Shown: positions 53,050-62,605, counted from the stretch's first letter. The stretch is DNA of 64,000 bases from Pseudomonadota bacterium (GCA_963205175.1 CAUJIW010000178.1:16926-80925); one strand, 5' to 3'. The notes: a model not told the origin generated them from the letters alone. Numbers and translations are program-made.

Positions 53050-53681
53050 GCGCGACCGAAACCCCGCCGCCGGACGACGCCGGCACCCATGCCCTGGCGC
53101 GGCGCAATCGCCGTGTCGGCATGATCGCCTTTGGCGTGGTCGCCGGCATGGTCGGCATGTCCTACGCCGCGGTGCCGCTCTATCAGATGTTCTGTCAGGT
53201 GACCGGGTTCGGGGGCACCACCCAGCGCGCCGATGCGGCGCCGACCCGGGTGACGGGCCAAACCATCAGCGTGCGCTTCGACGCCAACGTCGCCCCCGGC
53301 CTGGGCTGGGGCTTCATGCCGGAGCAGACCGCCCAGACGCTGAAGATCGGCGAACAGAAGCTGGCCTTCTACAAGGCCGTGAACAACAGCGGCGAACCGG
53401 TTTCCGGTCAGGCGGTGTTCAACGTCACGCCCGACATTGCCGGGCAGTATTTCAACAAGATCGAGTGCTTCTGCTTCACCGAGCAGAAGCTTGAGCCGGG
53501 TCAGGCCATCGACATGCCGGTGGTGTATTTTGTCGATCCGGCCATTCTCGATGACCCGCAGGCGCGCAAGATCAGCGAAATCACGCTGAGCTACACGTTC
53601 TACAAGATGGATAAGCCGGCCGACGCGACGCAACGGACTTCCCAGACATCCGCGGCGGTCAAGGGGGCGACACGTTCGTAA
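53046..53681 (+). CDS. ctaG: Cytochrome c oxidase assembly protein CtaG/Cox11
   Basis: A 211-residue copper chaperone inserting CuB into subunit I. One membrane helix (MIAFGVVAGMVGMSYAAVPLYQMFCQVTGFGG) anchors a periplasmic domain with the family copper motif CFCFTEQKLEPGQ and the conserved MPVVYFVDP. The start GTG 53046 overlaps the preceding stop codon. Order and spacing are those of the canonical cox operon. Confidence 0.96.
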   Translation: MSATETPPPDDAGTHALARRNRRVGMIAFGVVAGMVGMSYAAVPLYQMFCQVTGFGGTTQRADAAPTRVTGQTISVRFDANVAPGLGWGFMPEQTAQTLKIGEQKLAFYKAVNNSGEPVSGQAVFNVTPDIAGQYFNKIECFCFTEQKLEPGQAIDMPVVYFVDPAILDDPQARKISEITLSYTFYKMDKPADATQRTSQTSAAVKGATRS

Positions 53682-53698
53682 AGAGAGGACCATGGACA

Positions 53699-54547
53699 AT
53701 GGCGGCTGTTAAGCAACACGATTATCATCTGGTCGATCCGAGCCCGTGGCCGATCATTGCCTCGTTCTCGGCGCTCGCCATGGCGCTGGGCGCGATCTCC
53801 TGGATGCGCGACGCCAGTGTCGGTCCGTACCTGTTCGCTCTCGGCCTCGCCGGCATCCTCTACACCATGTATGCCTGGTGGTCGGACGTCGTCGACGAGG
53901 CGGAGCACCAGGGCGCACATACGCCGGTGGTGCAGATGCACCATCGCTATGGCGTGATCCTGTTCATTGCCTCGGAAGTGATGTTCTTCGTCGCCTGGTT
54001 CTGGGCCTATTTCCACTTCTCGCTGTTCCCCGACGGCTATCAGGCGGTGGCCGACGTCACCGGCGCCACCTGGCCGCCCAAGGACATCGAGCTGCTGGAC
54101 CCCTTCCTGTTCCCGCTGCTGAACACCCTGATCCTGCTGCTCTCGGGCACTACCGTCACCTGGGCGCACCACGCGCTGCTGGAGGGTGATCGTGACGGCC
54201 TGAAGAACGGCCTGTGGTGCACCGTCATTCTCGGCTTCATCTTCAGCTGCGTGCAGGCCTATGAATATCACCATGCGGCCTTCACCTTCTCCGGCCACGT
54301 CTATGGCGCCACCTTCTTCATGGCCACCGGCTTCCACGGTTTCCATGTCATCGTCGGCACCATCTTCCTGGCGGTCTGCCTGATCCGCGCCTACAAGGGC
54401 CACTTCAAGTCGAACCACCACTTCGGCTTCGAGGCTGCGGCCTGGTACTGGCACTTCGTCGATGTGGTGTGGCTGTTCCTGTTCCTGTCCATCTACCTGT
54501 GGGGCAGCGACTTCGGCGCGGCGGTCATGCACGGCGCCGGCCACTAA
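53699..54547 (+). CDS. coxC: Cytochrome c oxidase subunit III
   Basis: A 282-residue subunit with seven membrane helices. Family landmarks are KQHDYHLVDPSPWPI, HRYGVILFIASEVMFFVAWFWAYFH, FSLFPD, GTTVTWAHHALLEGDR and HFVDVVWLFLFLSIYLWG. It stabilises subunit I and the proton path entry. A hairpin follows the stop codon before the accessory genes. Confidence 0.97.
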   Translation: MAAVKQHDYHLVDPSPWPIIASFSALAMALGAISWMRDASVGPYLFALGLAGILYTMYAWWSDVVDEAEHQGAHTPVVQMHHRYGVILFIASEVMFFVAWFWAYFHFSLFPDGYQAVADVTGATWPPKDIELLDPFLFPLLNTLILLLSGTTVTWAHHALLEGDRDGLKNGLWCTVILGFIFSCVQAYEYHHAAFTFSGHVYGATFFMATGFHGFHVIVGTIFLAVCLIRAYKGHFKSNHHFGFEAAAWYWHFVDVVWLFLFLSIYLWGSDFGAAVMHGAGH

Positions 54548-54570
54548 GCCCGTCCATGCAGTCCATGGCG

Positions 54571-54592
54571 CGCCCCGGCCTGGTCCGGGGCG
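54571..54592 (+). terminator. Hairpin between coxC and the DUF983 gene
   Basis: An 8-bp GC stem (CGCCCCGG / CCGGGGCG) with a six-base loop, followed by TTGCCGTTTG. It is weakly T-rich, so it may be a partial terminator lowering expression of the downstream genes relative to the structural subunits. Confidence 0.45.
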
Positions 54593-54614
54593 TTGCCGTT
54601 TGAAGGAGGCGCGC

Positions 54615-55004
54615 ATGACCAACCCGGCTGATCTTATCCCCGACAAGGGTGTGGCCATCGGCCACGCGCTCAAGGGCCGCTGTCCGCGTTGTGGTCAGGG
54701 CCGGTTGTTCACCGGCCCGCTGAAACTGGGCGACCGTTGCCGGGCGTGCGGACTGGATTACGGCGACTTCAACGTTGGCGACGGACCGGCGGCCTTTGCC
54801 ATCTTCATCGTCGGGACCATCATCGCCGTGGGGGCGCTGTGGCTCGACATGGCGGTACGGCCGCCCTGGTGGGTCCATGCGCTGGTGTGGGTGCCGACGC
54901 TGGTGGTGCTCACCGTGCTGTCGCTGCATTTCATCAAGGCCGCCCTGCTGGGCTCGGAATACGCCAATCAGGCTCGCGAGGGCCGGCGTTCGGATGACGG
55001 CTAG
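54615..55004 (+). CDS. DUF983 zinc-ribbon membrane protein
   Basis: A 129-residue protein. GRCPRCGQGRLF and RCRACGLDYG give four Cys in a zinc-ribbon arrangement, followed by two membrane helices (FAIFIVGTIIAVGALWLDM and ALVWVPTLVVLTVLSLHFI). DUF983 proteins sit in alphaproteobacterial cox operons and are thought to help oxidase assembly. GAAGGAGG precedes the ATG. It overlaps the start of the SURF1 gene. Confidence 0.92.
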   Translation: MTNPADLIPDKGVAIGHALKGRCPRCGQGRLFTGPLKLGDRCRACGLDYGDFNVGDGPAAFAIFIVGTIIAVGALWLDMAVRPPWWVHALVWVPTLVVLTVLSLHFIKAALLGSEYANQAREGRRSDDG

Positions 55005-55713
55005 GGACCGATCCGTGGCGCGGCGTTATCCGCTCCTGCCCTCCCTCACCATGGCGGTCATGCTCGCCGTGCTGCTGGCGCTTGGTCTGTGGCAGGTTCA
55101 GCGCGCCGGCTGGAAGGAGGCGCTGCTCGCCCGCTATCGCGCCAACAGCGCCGTGGCGCCGGTACGCCTCGCCGATCTGCCGGTGGACGAACCGGCGGCA
55201 CTGGAGTTCCGCCGTGTGCGGCTGGACTGCGAGGTGATGGCGCGCGGGCTGACTTTTGCCGGCGGCAATGCCCAAGGCGAGGCCGGCCAGCATCTCTTCG
55301 TGCCATGCCGCGCCGCTGACCGCGCCCTGGTGGTTGATCTCGGCTGGCTTCCCTTCCGGGCACCCGCGCCGGACCTGACCGGTGCGCGCCTTGCCGCCGC
55401 CGGCGTTGCCCGGACCTGGCAGCCGGCCACGGCGATGGAACGGCTGGCGGGCGCCCGGCGGCCGTCCGCGGCGGATTTTCCCGGTGTCGAGCCGCGCTAT
55501 TTCGTCCAGGCGGTGCGCCTGGATGCGGCCGACGGCGCGGCCTGGCCCGAGCCCAGCCCGCTCAGCGTGGCGGCGGTGCCCAATAACCACCGGGCCTATG
55601 CCGTCCAGTGGTTTGCCTTCGCCGCCGTTCTGGCGGTGATCTACGGGCTCTATCTACGACGCTGGCGCATGTTGCAGCGCGAGAAGTCGGACGATACAGT
55701 CCGCCGCTCTTGA
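54994..55713 (+). CDS. SURF1-family oxidase assembly protein
   Basis: A 239-residue SURF1 protein with a membrane helix at each end. The N-terminal helix runs into ALGLWQVQRAGWKEALLARYR, the family signature. The C-terminal NNHRAYAVQWFAFAAVLAVIYGLYLRR is also typical. The family helps insert haem A into subunit I. The ATG at 54994 overlaps the DUF983 gene by 11 bp; a GTG at 55015 avoids the overlap and is possible. Confidence 0.93.
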   Translation: MTARDRSVARRYPLLPSLTMAVMLAVLLALGLWQVQRAGWKEALLARYRANSAVAPVRLADLPVDEPAALEFRRVRLDCEVMARGLTFAGGNAQGEAGQHLFVPCRAADRALVVDLGWLPFRAPAPDLTGARLAAAGVARTWQPATAMERLAGARRPSAADFPGVEPRYFVQAVRLDAADGAAWPEPSPLSVAAVPNNHRAYAVQWFAFAAVLAVIYGLYLRRWRMLQREKSDDTVRRS

Positions 55714-55737
55714 TTTTTGCGATTCGGTGGCAGTGAC

Positions 55738-57135
55738 GTGAAATATATCAGTACGCGGGGCGCTGCTCCGGCCTTGACCTTCGAGGAAGTGACGCTGGCG
55801 GGCCTTGCCCGCGACGGCGGCCTCTATGTGCCGGAGTCCATCCCTACCCTGTCGCCGGCCGAGATCCGCGACCTTGCCGGGCTGTCCTATGTCGAGACGG
55901 CGGTGCGCATCCTCACCCCGTTCCTCGGCGGCGCGCTGCCGGAGGCGGACCTGCGGGCGCTGCTCACCGAGGCCTACGGTCACTTCGACCACAAGGCGGT
56001 GGCGCCGCTCAAGCAGCTCGACGAACGGCACTGGATCCTGGAGCTGTTCCATGGCCCGACGCTGGCCTTCAAGGACTTCGCGCTGCAGGTGCTGGGCCTG
56101 CTGTTCGAGCGTTTCCTCGCCACCCGCAACGAGCACCTGACGGTGATCGGCGCCACCTCCGGCGACACCGGCTCGGCGGCGATCCACGCGCTGGCCGGGC
56201 GGGACAATCTCGACATCGTCATGCTGCACCCGCAGGGCCGGGTGTCCGACGTGCAGCGCCGGCAGATGACCACGGTGATGGCGCCCAACGTCCATAACGT
56301 GGCGATCCAGGGCACCTTCGACGACTGCCAGGCGCTGGTGAAGGCGATGTTCAACGACCAGCCGTTCCGCGACCGGCACCGGCTGTCGGCGGTGAACTCG
56401 ATCAACTGGACCCGGCTGCTGGTGCAGGTGGTCTATTACTTCTACGCCGCCGTGCGGCTGGGGGCGCCGGAACGCCAGGTCGCCTTCTCGGTGCCCACCG
56501 GCAATTTCGGCGACGTGTTCGCCGGCTACATCGCCCACGCCATGGGCCTGCCGATTGAGCGGCTGATCGTCGCCACCAACACCAACGACATCCTGCACCG
56601 GGCGCTGACCAAGGGCGACTATTCGGTCGGCACCGTGGCGCCCACCAGCTCGCCGTCGATGGACATCCAGATCTCGTCGAACTTCGAGCGGCTGCTGTTC
56701 GATCTGCACGGCCGCGACGGCACCGCGCTGGCGGCGACCATGGCCGACTTCGAGAAGAACCGGCGGATGCACCTCAACGCCGACCAGCGGGCCACGGCGG
56801 CCAGGCTGTTCGTCTCCTTCAGCGCCGACGAGGACGACACCGCGCTCAGCCTGCGCCGGGTCTATGCCGAAAGCGGCCTGGTGCTCGATCCGCACACCGC
56901 CGTCGGCGTGGCGGCGGCCTGGGCCCAGGCGCCGGCCGATCGCCACATTCCGGTGGTGACGCTGTCCACCGCGCATCCGGCCAAGTTCCGCGATGCGGTG
57001 GAACGGGCGACCGGCCAGCGGCCGGCGATGCCGCCGCGTGCCCAGGGCCTGTTCGACCGCGAGGAGCGCTACACCACGCTGCCCAACGATCTGGCGGCGG
57101 TGGAGGCCTTCATCGCCGAGCGCATGGCCGAATGA
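55738..57135 (+). CDS. thrC: Threonine synthase
   Basis: A 465-residue PLP enzyme making threonine from O-phosphohomoserine. The start is placed at GTG 55738, giving the usual MKYISTRG. The PLP lysine is in GPTLAFKDFALQ, the loop GATSGDTGSAAIHAL binds substrate, and the PLP phosphate region is PTGNFGDVFAGY. Its place after the cox genes is common in alphaproteobacteria. The stop overlaps the next ATG by four bases. Confidence 0.96.
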   Translation: MKYISTRGAAPALTFEEVTLAGLARDGGLYVPESIPTLSPAEIRDLAGLSYVETAVRILTPFLGGALPEADLRALLTEAYGHFDHKAVAPLKQLDERHWILELFHGPTLAFKDFALQVLGLLFERFLATRNEHLTVIGATSGDTGSAAIHALAGRDNLDIVMLHPQGRVSDVQRRQMTTVMAPNVHNVAIQGTFDDCQALVKAMFNDQPFRDRHRLSAVNSINWTRLLVQVVYYFYAAVRLGAPERQVAFSVPTGNFGDVFAGYIAHAMGLPIERLIVATNTNDILHRALTKGDYSVGTVAPTSSPSMDIQISSNFERLLFDLHGRDGTALAATMADFEKNRRMHLNADQRATAARLFVSFSADEDDTALSLRRVYAESGLVLDPHTAVGVAAAWAQAPADRHIPVVTLSTAHPAKFRDAVERATGQRPAMPPRAQGLFDREERYTTLPNDLAAVEAFIAERMAE

Positions 57136-58391
57136 CGGCGATCGTCACCACGCTCGATAATGGCCTCAGGGTGGCGAGCCTCGCCATGCCGGGGCTGGAG
57201 ACGGCGGCGGTGGGCCTCTACGTCGATACCGGCTCGCGGCTGGAGCCGCAGGCGGCGCACGGCGTCGCCCACATGCTCGAACACATGGTGTTCAAGGGCA
57301 CCCGCCGGCGCACCGCCCGGCAGATCGCCGAGGAGATCGAGGCGGTGGGCGGGCAGCTCAACGCCTATACCGGGCGCGACCAGACCAGTTTCTATGCCCG
57401 CGTGCTGGCCGACGATCTGCCGCTGGGTGTCGATATGATCGCCGACCTCGTCACCGAGCCGCTGTTCGATGCCGGCGAACTGGCGCGCGAGCGCGAGGTG
57501 GTGCTGCAGGAACTGGGGCAGGCGCGCGACACGCCCGACGACATCATCTTCGATAACCTGCAGGAAGTGGCCTACCCCGGCCAGCTGCTCGGCCGCTCGA
57601 TTCTGGGCACCGAGGAGAGCATCCAGGCGCTCAGCGATACCGACATGCGCGACTGGCTCACCGGGCACTACCGGGGCCACTCGATGGTGCTGGCGGCCGC
57701 CGGCAAGGTCGACCACGCGGCCCTGGTCGGGATGGCGCGCGAGCGGCTGGGCATGATCCCCGCCGGCGCCCGGCCGGTGCACGAGGCGGCCCGCTACGGC
57801 GGCGGCGAGCACCGCGACGAGCGGGAGTCGGAACAGACCCACGTGACGCTGGCGCTGCCCGGCGTGCCGGCGCTGCATGACGACTATTACCCGCTGATGC
57901 TGTTCTCGACGGCGCTGGGCGGCGGCATGTCGTCCCGCCTGTTCCAGGCGGTGCGCGAGGAACGCGGGCTGGTCTATTCCATCTACAGCTACCTGGCGCC
58001 GTTCGCCGACACCGGGCTGATGACGCTCTATCTCGGCACCGGGCCGGAGACGGCGGGCGAGGCGGTGCACCTGACGCTGGACACCCTGCTCGGCGCCGCC
58101 ACCGATCTCGCCGCCGCCGAGCTGGACCGCGCCAAGGCCCAGCTCAAGGCATCGGTGTTCATGGGGCTGGAGAGCTGTGCCGGCCTGTCGGAACAGCTCG
58201 GCCGCCAGCTGCTGATCTACAACCGCGTCGTGCCCACCGCCGAGATCATCGAGCGCATCGACGCGGTGACGCTCGCCGAGGTCTCCGCCGCCGCCCAGCG
58301 GATGCTGACCGCCGGACCGCTGGCCATGGCCAGCGTCGGCCCGTCGGTCGACGTGCCGGCGATCGACCGGCTGCAGGCCCGGCTGCAATGA
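57132..58391 (+). CDS. M16-family zinc peptidase (mitochondrial-processing-peptidase-like)
   Basis: A 419-residue pitrilysin-family peptidase. The inverted zinc motif HMLEHMVFKGT (HxxEH) is intact, and the distal Glu ligand lies in ELAREREVVLQELGQARD. The C-terminal half has the FSTALGGGMSSRLFQAVREERGLVYSI stretch. It resembles the processing peptidase beta subunit encoded next to thrC in many alphaproteobacteria. It overlaps thrC and the methyltransferase gene by four bases on each side. Confidence 0.94.
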   Translation: MTAIVTTLDNGLRVASLAMPGLETAAVGLYVDTGSRLEPQAAHGVAHMLEHMVFKGTRRRTARQIAEEIEAVGGQLNAYTGRDQTSFYARVLADDLPLGVDMIADLVTEPLFDAGELAREREVVLQELGQARDTPDDIIFDNLQEVAYPGQLLGRSILGTEESIQALSDTDMRDWLTGHYRGHSMVLAAAGKVDHAALVGMARERLGMIPAGARPVHEAARYGGGEHRDERESEQTHVTLALPGVPALHDDYYPLMLFSTALGGGMSSRLFQAVREERGLVYSIYSYLAPFADTGLMTLYLGTGPETAGEAVHLTLDTLLGAATDLAAAELDRAKAQLKASVFMGLESCAGLSEQLGRQLLIYNRVVPTAEIIERIDAVTLAEVSAAAQRMLTAGPLAMASVGPSVDVPAIDRLQARLQ

Positions 58392-59287
58392 AGCTGGAGC
58401 CGCGTCTGGACCTGCTGGTCACGGAACCGTGGGGGGATTTCGAGCTGCTGGACAGTGGTGACGGCCGCAAGCTGGAGCGCTACGGCCGCTACCGCTTCAT
58501 CCGCCCCGAACCGCAGGCGCTGTGGAAGCCGGCCAAGGCCAACTGGCGCGCCGACGGCGAGTTCGTTCCCGGCAACACCGAGGATACCGGCCGCTGGCAG
58601 TTCGCCAACGAGGTGCCGGACGCCTGGCCGCTGGCGCGCGGCGACATGAAGTTCTGGGCCGCCTGCACGCCGTTTCGCCATCTCGCCTTCTTCCCCGACA
58701 TGGCGCCGCAGTGGGACTGGATGGCCGGGCTGATCCGCGACGCCCGCGCCGCCGACACGGCGCGACCGATCGAGGTGCTGAACCTTTTTGGTTATACAGG
58801 CCTTGCCAGTCTCACCTGTGCCCAGGCCGGCGCCCGGGTCACCCATGTCGACGCCTCGAAGAAGGCGATCTCGGCGGCGGTGGAGAACCAGAAGCTCTCC
58901 GGGCTGGAGGACGCGCCGCTGCGCTGGATCGTCGAGGATGCCGGCAAGTTCCTGGCCCGCGAGGTGCGGCGCGGCCGGCGTTATCAGGGTATCATCCTCG
59001 ATCCGCCCAAGTTCGGGCGCGGCCCCCAGGGCGAGGTGTTCAAGCTGTTCGAGCAACTGCCGGAGCTGCTGCGGCTGTGCCGCGAGCTGCTGGTGGACCA
59101 GCCGCTGTTTCTGGTGCTGACGGTCTATGCCATCCGCGCCTCGGCACTCGCCTTCGGCCAGGCACTGGCCGAAGCGCTGGCCGGCTTCGGTGGCCGCGTC
59201 ACCTGCGGCGAGATGGCGATCCGCGAGGGCGGCCCGCGCGGCCTGCTGGTGCCCACCGCGCTCTACGTCCGCTGGCAGGCGGCCTAA
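58388..59287 (+). CDS. Class I SAM-dependent methyltransferase (RlmI/RlmK-like)
   Basis: A 299-residue methyltransferase. The SAM-binding motif I is LNLFGYTGLASLTCAQAGARVTHVDAS, motif II covers RWIVEDAGKFLARE, and ILDPPKFGRGPQGE is the catalytic-site DPP(K) motif typical of rRNA cytosine methyltransferases such as RlmI and the C-terminal half of RlmKL. The target is probably RNA but unproven. Its ATG overlaps the M16 peptidase stop. Confidence 0.88.
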   Translation: MKLEPRLDLLVTEPWGDFELLDSGDGRKLERYGRYRFIRPEPQALWKPAKANWRADGEFVPGNTEDTGRWQFANEVPDAWPLARGDMKFWAACTPFRHLAFFPDMAPQWDWMAGLIRDARAADTARPIEVLNLFGYTGLASLTCAQAGARVTHVDASKKAISAAVENQKLSGLEDAPLRWIVEDAGKFLAREVRRGRRYQGIILDPPKFGRGPQGEVFKLFEQLPELLRLCRELLVDQPLFLVLTVYAIRASALAFGQALAEALAGFGGRVTCGEMAIREGGPRGLLVPTALYVRWQAA

Positions 59288-59419
59288 GTCGCCTGCGGTC
59301 GAGGCCGGTGGCCTGACCGGTCGCGCCTGCCGAAGGATCACCGGATACGCCCACGTAACCCCGTGACAGCACGGACGGATTGTTCGCCCGTGGAGACATG
59401 GTTCGAGAGTCGGGGGCAG

Positions 59420-60076
59420 ATGGGCGGGCAGGCGGCGGTGGTGCCAGAGGTGGATATCGTCCAGGCGATGTCGCTGTTTCCCACCCCGGTGGTGCGCGCC
59501 CGCCTGCCGGATGCCGTGGCGCTCAATGCCGAGTTGACCGCGCAGATCGACGCCCGCATCGCCGGCTATCCCTCCGTCGCCAAGAGCAACCTCGGCGGCT
59601 GGCAGTCCGACGACGACTTTCCCGCCTGGGGTGGCGCGCCGGCCCGGCGGCTGGTCGCCGCCGTCTGCGCGTTGGCCGACCGGGTGACGGTGCTGGTGGA
59701 GGATGGCGCGCTGGTGCGTCGTGGGGTGCCGTGGCGGGTCAATGCCTGGGTCAACGTCAATGGCGCGGGTGACGCCAACGACATGCACGCCCACCCCGGC
59801 GCCTACTGGTCGTGCGTCTATTATGTGGCGGCCGACGATCTTGGCGCGGCGGCCGGCGGCGAGCTGGAGTTCCACGACCCGCGCGGCACCATGCCGACCA
59901 TGTATGCCCCGCAGCTCAAGGCCGCCTTCGAGGGCTGCGTCACCGCCGGCCTGTGGGAGCGGCTGCAGCCGGCGACCGGCGAGCTGATCCTGTTCCCCTC
60001 CTGGCTGTTGCACGCCGTGCGCCCCTACCACGGCCCGGCGCGGCGGATTTCCATCGCTTTCAATCTCTGCCTGTAG
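59420..60076 (+). CDS. Putative 2OG-Fe(II) oxygenase
   Basis: About 218 residues from ATG 59420 (GGGGGCAG upstream); a GTG at 59363 would add 19. SLFPTPVVRARLPDA and SNLGGWQSDDDF mark the family of small 2-oxoglutarate/iron oxygenases. The iron ligands are expected in MHAHPGAYWSCVYYV (His-x-His region) and LHAVRPY, with the 2OG-binding Arg in ARRISIAFN. The substrate is unknown; some relatives hydroxylate proteins or small molecules. Confidence 0.82.
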   Translation: MGGQAAVVPEVDIVQAMSLFPTPVVRARLPDAVALNAELTAQIDARIAGYPSVAKSNLGGWQSDDDFPAWGGAPARRLVAAVCALADRVTVLVEDGALVRRGVPWRVNAWVNVNGAGDANDMHAHPGAYWSCVYYVAADDLGAAAGGELEFHDPRGTMPTMYAPQLKAAFEGCVTAGLWERLQPATGELILFPSWLLHAVRPYHGPARRISIAFNLCL

Positions 60077-60090
60077 GCCCGGCGTTCCGC

Positions 60091-60495
60091 TCAGGCCCGC
60101 GCGGCGGCCGCCAGCCGGTCGAGCACGTCGCGGGCCGCCTGCCGCTGCGCCCACGGCACGAACAGGTGATCGTGGTGGTAGGCGGCGACCATGTTGGCGG
60201 GAATGCCGGCGCTGGTCAGTGCCTGGGCCACCACCGCGGTCAGCCCGACGGCCGCGAGCGACGAATGGACCATCAGCGTGATGCGCGCCCAGCCGGCCAC
60301 GTGCGGCACGCCGGCCCGGGCAAGGTCCTGTGCCGGCGCGATCAGCGTCGTCCCCTCGGCTTCGCGAAACAGCGCCAGCGGCGCCAAGGGCAGCGGCGCC
60401 TCGGGCGGCAGCAGGCCGAAGCCGTATTCCTCGGGGTCGAGCAGCGGTGACAGGCTGGCGAGCAGACGCGTGAGGTCACGCTCGCCGGGGCTCAC
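60091..60495 (-). CDS. ACT-domain protein
   Basis: A 134-residue protein of the COG3602-like type with paired ACT-like folds: an N-terminal part (LTRLLASLSPLLDPEEYGFGLLP) and a C-terminal one (ITLMVHSSLAAVGLTAVVAQALTSAGIPANMVAAYHHDHLFVPW). It may bind an amino acid and act in regulation; the ligand is unknown. GTG 60495 overlaps the stop of the TrmH-like gene (GTGA), which fixes the start and suggests co-translation. Confidence 0.85.
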   Translation of the reverse strand: MSPGERDLTRLLASLSPLLDPEEYGFGLLPPEAPLPLAPLALFREAEGTTLIAPAQDLARAGVPHVAGWARITLMVHSSLAAVGLTAVVAQALTSAGIPANMVAAYHHDHLFVPWAQRQAARDVLDRLAAAARA

Positions 60496-61316
60496 CGGTC
60501 GGCTCGCCGGTGCTGGTTGAACACCTCGTAGAGCAGCACCGCGGTGGCGACGGCGACATTGAGGCTGTCCGCCTTGCCCTGCATCGGGATGCGGATGCGC
60601 GCGTCGCATGCCGCCTCATAGTCGGCCGGCAGGCCCGATTGCTCGTTGCCCATGAACAGGAAGGTCGGCGCCGGGTAGCGGATCGCTTGATAGTCCTCGC
60701 TGGCATTGAGCGAGGCGCCGACCAGAAAACCCGGCCCGCCGCGCAGCCAGGGCAGGAAGTCGGCCCACTCCGCCTGCACCACCGGCACCGTGAACAGCGC
60801 GCCCATCGAGGCCCGCACCGCCTCGACGCTGTAGGGGTCGCACGACTGGTCGAGCAGGATGACGCCGCCGGCCCCCACCGCGTCGGCGGTGCGCAGGATG
60901 GTGCCGAGGTTGCCGGGGTCCTTCAGGCTCTGGCAGACGATCCAGGCGAAGCTCGCCGTGCGGTCGAGGTCGGCCAGGGTGCGCGCGGGTTCGGTGTAAA
61001 CACCCAGCACCGACTGCGGATTGTACTTGCGGGAGAGCTTGCGCAGCACGTCGGCCGAGGTCTCGACAACCTCGCCGCCGGCCGCCCGGGTGGCGGCCAT
61101 CAGCCGGCGCAGCAGCACATGGTCGCTCATGTCCGGGCCGTGGATCAGATAGGCCGGCGTGACGCCGGCGTCCGCCGCTTCCGTGACGATGCGCAGCCCC
61201 TCGGCGAGGAACAGTCCCTCGCGGACGCGGAACTTCTTCTCGTGCAGGGCGTTGATCCGCTTGATCAGCGGATTGGCGGGCGAGGTGATCAGCTTGGTGT
61301 CGGCATCGGGTCGCAT
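60492..61316 (-). CDS. TrmH/SpoU-family RNA 2'-O-methyltransferase
   Basis: A 274-residue SPOUT methyltransferase (GTG at 61328 would add four). The N-terminal substrate-binding domain (SPANPLIKRINALHEKKFRVREGLFLAEGLRIV) precedes the knotted domain with motif 1 DPGNLGTILRTADAVGAGGVIL, motif 2 FLFMGNEQSGLP and motif 3 IPMQGKADSLNVAVATAVLLYE. It would methylate a ribose in tRNA or rRNA using S-adenosylmethionine. The exact target cannot be read from sequence. Confidence 0.92.
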   Translation of the reverse strand: MRPDADTKLITSPANPLIKRINALHEKKFRVREGLFLAEGLRIVTEAADAGVTPAYLIHGPDMSDHVLLRRLMAATRAAGGEVVETSADVLRKLSRKYNPQSVLGVYTEPARTLADLDRTASFAWIVCQSLKDPGNLGTILRTADAVGAGGVILLDQSCDPYSVEAVRASMGALFTVPVVQAEWADFLPWLRGGPGFLVGASLNASEDYQAIRYPAPTFLFMGNEQSGLPADYEAACDARIRIPMQGKADSLNVAVATAVLLYEVFNQHRRADR

Positions 61317-61410
61317 GATGGCGCGCACGCTACACGCGCGCGGGCCTCCGATGCAACGGCCAGACCCCGATACACCGACTGGCGGCGCCGGCCGCGGGGG
61401 TGACGCGACG

Positions 61411-61881
61411 CTACTCGATACACTCGACGCTGGCGGGCGCCGGCACCAGCCGGGCGGCCATCGCCTGCATGTCCTGGTCGTTCAGGGTCGCCAGCGTGCG
61501 GCCGACATCGGCGACCTGCTCGCAGAAGCCGGTCTGGGCACCGCGCGCCGCCTGCAGGTTGGCAAGGCTGGTGGTGTAGCGGTCATAGGCGTTCTGGCCG
61601 GCGCCATTGCCGTGCAGGCGCGCGAAGCGGGCCTTCAGCACGTCGTTTTGCGAACTGATGTGCGGCCGGAAGCGGGTGACGAAGCGGTTGTAGCTGGCCA
61701 GCGCGTCATTGCCGGCGATGTGGCGGCACTGCAAGGCGCCCACCATCATCAGCGTCTGCATCTCGCGCACCTGGGCTGCCCTCACCTCCGATGACGACCA
61801 GCAGGGCGCGGCCAGCGACGGCCCGGCCAGCAGGGCCAGTACAGCGGCGATGGCACCCATGGTTCCCGTGCGTCCAGTCAT
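61411..61881 (-). CDS. Secreted protein of unknown function
   Basis: A 156-residue protein with a signal peptide ending GPSLA-APCW. The mature part has CWSSSEVRAAQVREMQTLMMVGALQCRH and later GFCEQVADVGRTLA and SVECIE, four Cys that probably form two disulfides. It is mainly helical. Similar proteins occur in alphaproteobacteria without assigned function. Confidence 0.75.
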   Translation of the reverse strand: MTGRTGTMGAIAAVLALLAGPSLAAPCWSSSEVRAAQVREMQTLMMVGALQCRHIAGNDALASYNRFVTRFRPHISSQNDVLKARFARLHGNGAGQNAYDRYTTSLANLQAARGAQTGFCEQVADVGRTLATLNDQDMQAMAARLVPAPASVECIE

Positions 61882-62041
61882 GTCCCACCCTTGCGTCGCC
61901 GGGCATCCGCGCGGTTTCTCCGCGTCCGGCCCGAAGTCTCCCCCGGATTGTCCCGGGTGAGTCGCAGGATGTGGCCAAGATATTAACGCCGCCTCGAAGG
62001 GAACGGTTGTGGCACGTTAACTGTTATTAAGATGTGCCCGT

Positions 62042-62605
62042 TCAGGCGTGGCCGGCCTCGCCGGAGAGCATCCGCACGTCGATGCCGATCGAGGTCATCG
62101 CCCTGGTCCACTTCTTCTCCAGGGGCGTTTCGAAGATGAGGGCATCGGTGGCGGGCGCCGACAGCCAGCCATGCTTGGTCAGTTCGCGGTCGAGCTGGCC
62201 CGGTGCCCAGCCGGCATAGCCCAGCGCGACGAGCGCGCGGGCCGGCCCGCGCCCTTCGGCGATGTCGCGCAGGATCTCGATGGTGGCGGTCAGCGCGATC
62301 GACTCGGTGACCTGAAGGGTCGAGGGCTGCTCATAGTCGGTGGAGTGGACGACGAAGCCACGCGACGGCTCCACCGGTCCGCCGGCATGGACGACGACGT
62401 CCTCCAGTTCCTCGCCGGCGTCCACTTCCAGCTGCCCCAGCAGGTCGGCGACCGAGAGTTTCTGGAACGGCTTGTTGATCACCAGGCCCATGGCGCCCTC
62501 GGCGTTGTGCTGGCACATCAGGATCACGGCGCGCTCGAAGCGCGGGTCGCCGATGCCGGGCATCGCCAGCAGCAGCTGTCCCTCCAGGGATGGTGACTCC
62601 GTCAT
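62042..62605 (-). CDS. algH: YqgE/AlgH-family protein
   Basis: A 187-residue protein. LEGQLLLAMPGIGDPRFERAVILMCQHNAEGAMGLVINKP is the family signature, with HAGGPVEPSRGFVVHS and the C-terminal ALGYAGWAPGQLDRELTKHGWL. It was named for a role in alginate regulation in Pseudomonas, but the general biochemical function is unsettled. The start at 62605 gives the usual short N-terminus. Confidence 0.93.
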   Translation of the reverse strand: MTESPSLEGQLLLAMPGIGDPRFERAVILMCQHNAEGAMGLVINKPFQKLSVADLLGQLEVDAGEELEDVVVHAGGPVEPSRGFVVHSTDYEQPSTLQVTESIALTATIEILRDIAEGRGPARALVALGYAGWAPGQLDRELTKHGWLSAPATDALIFETPLEKKWTRAMTSIGIDVRMLSGEAGHA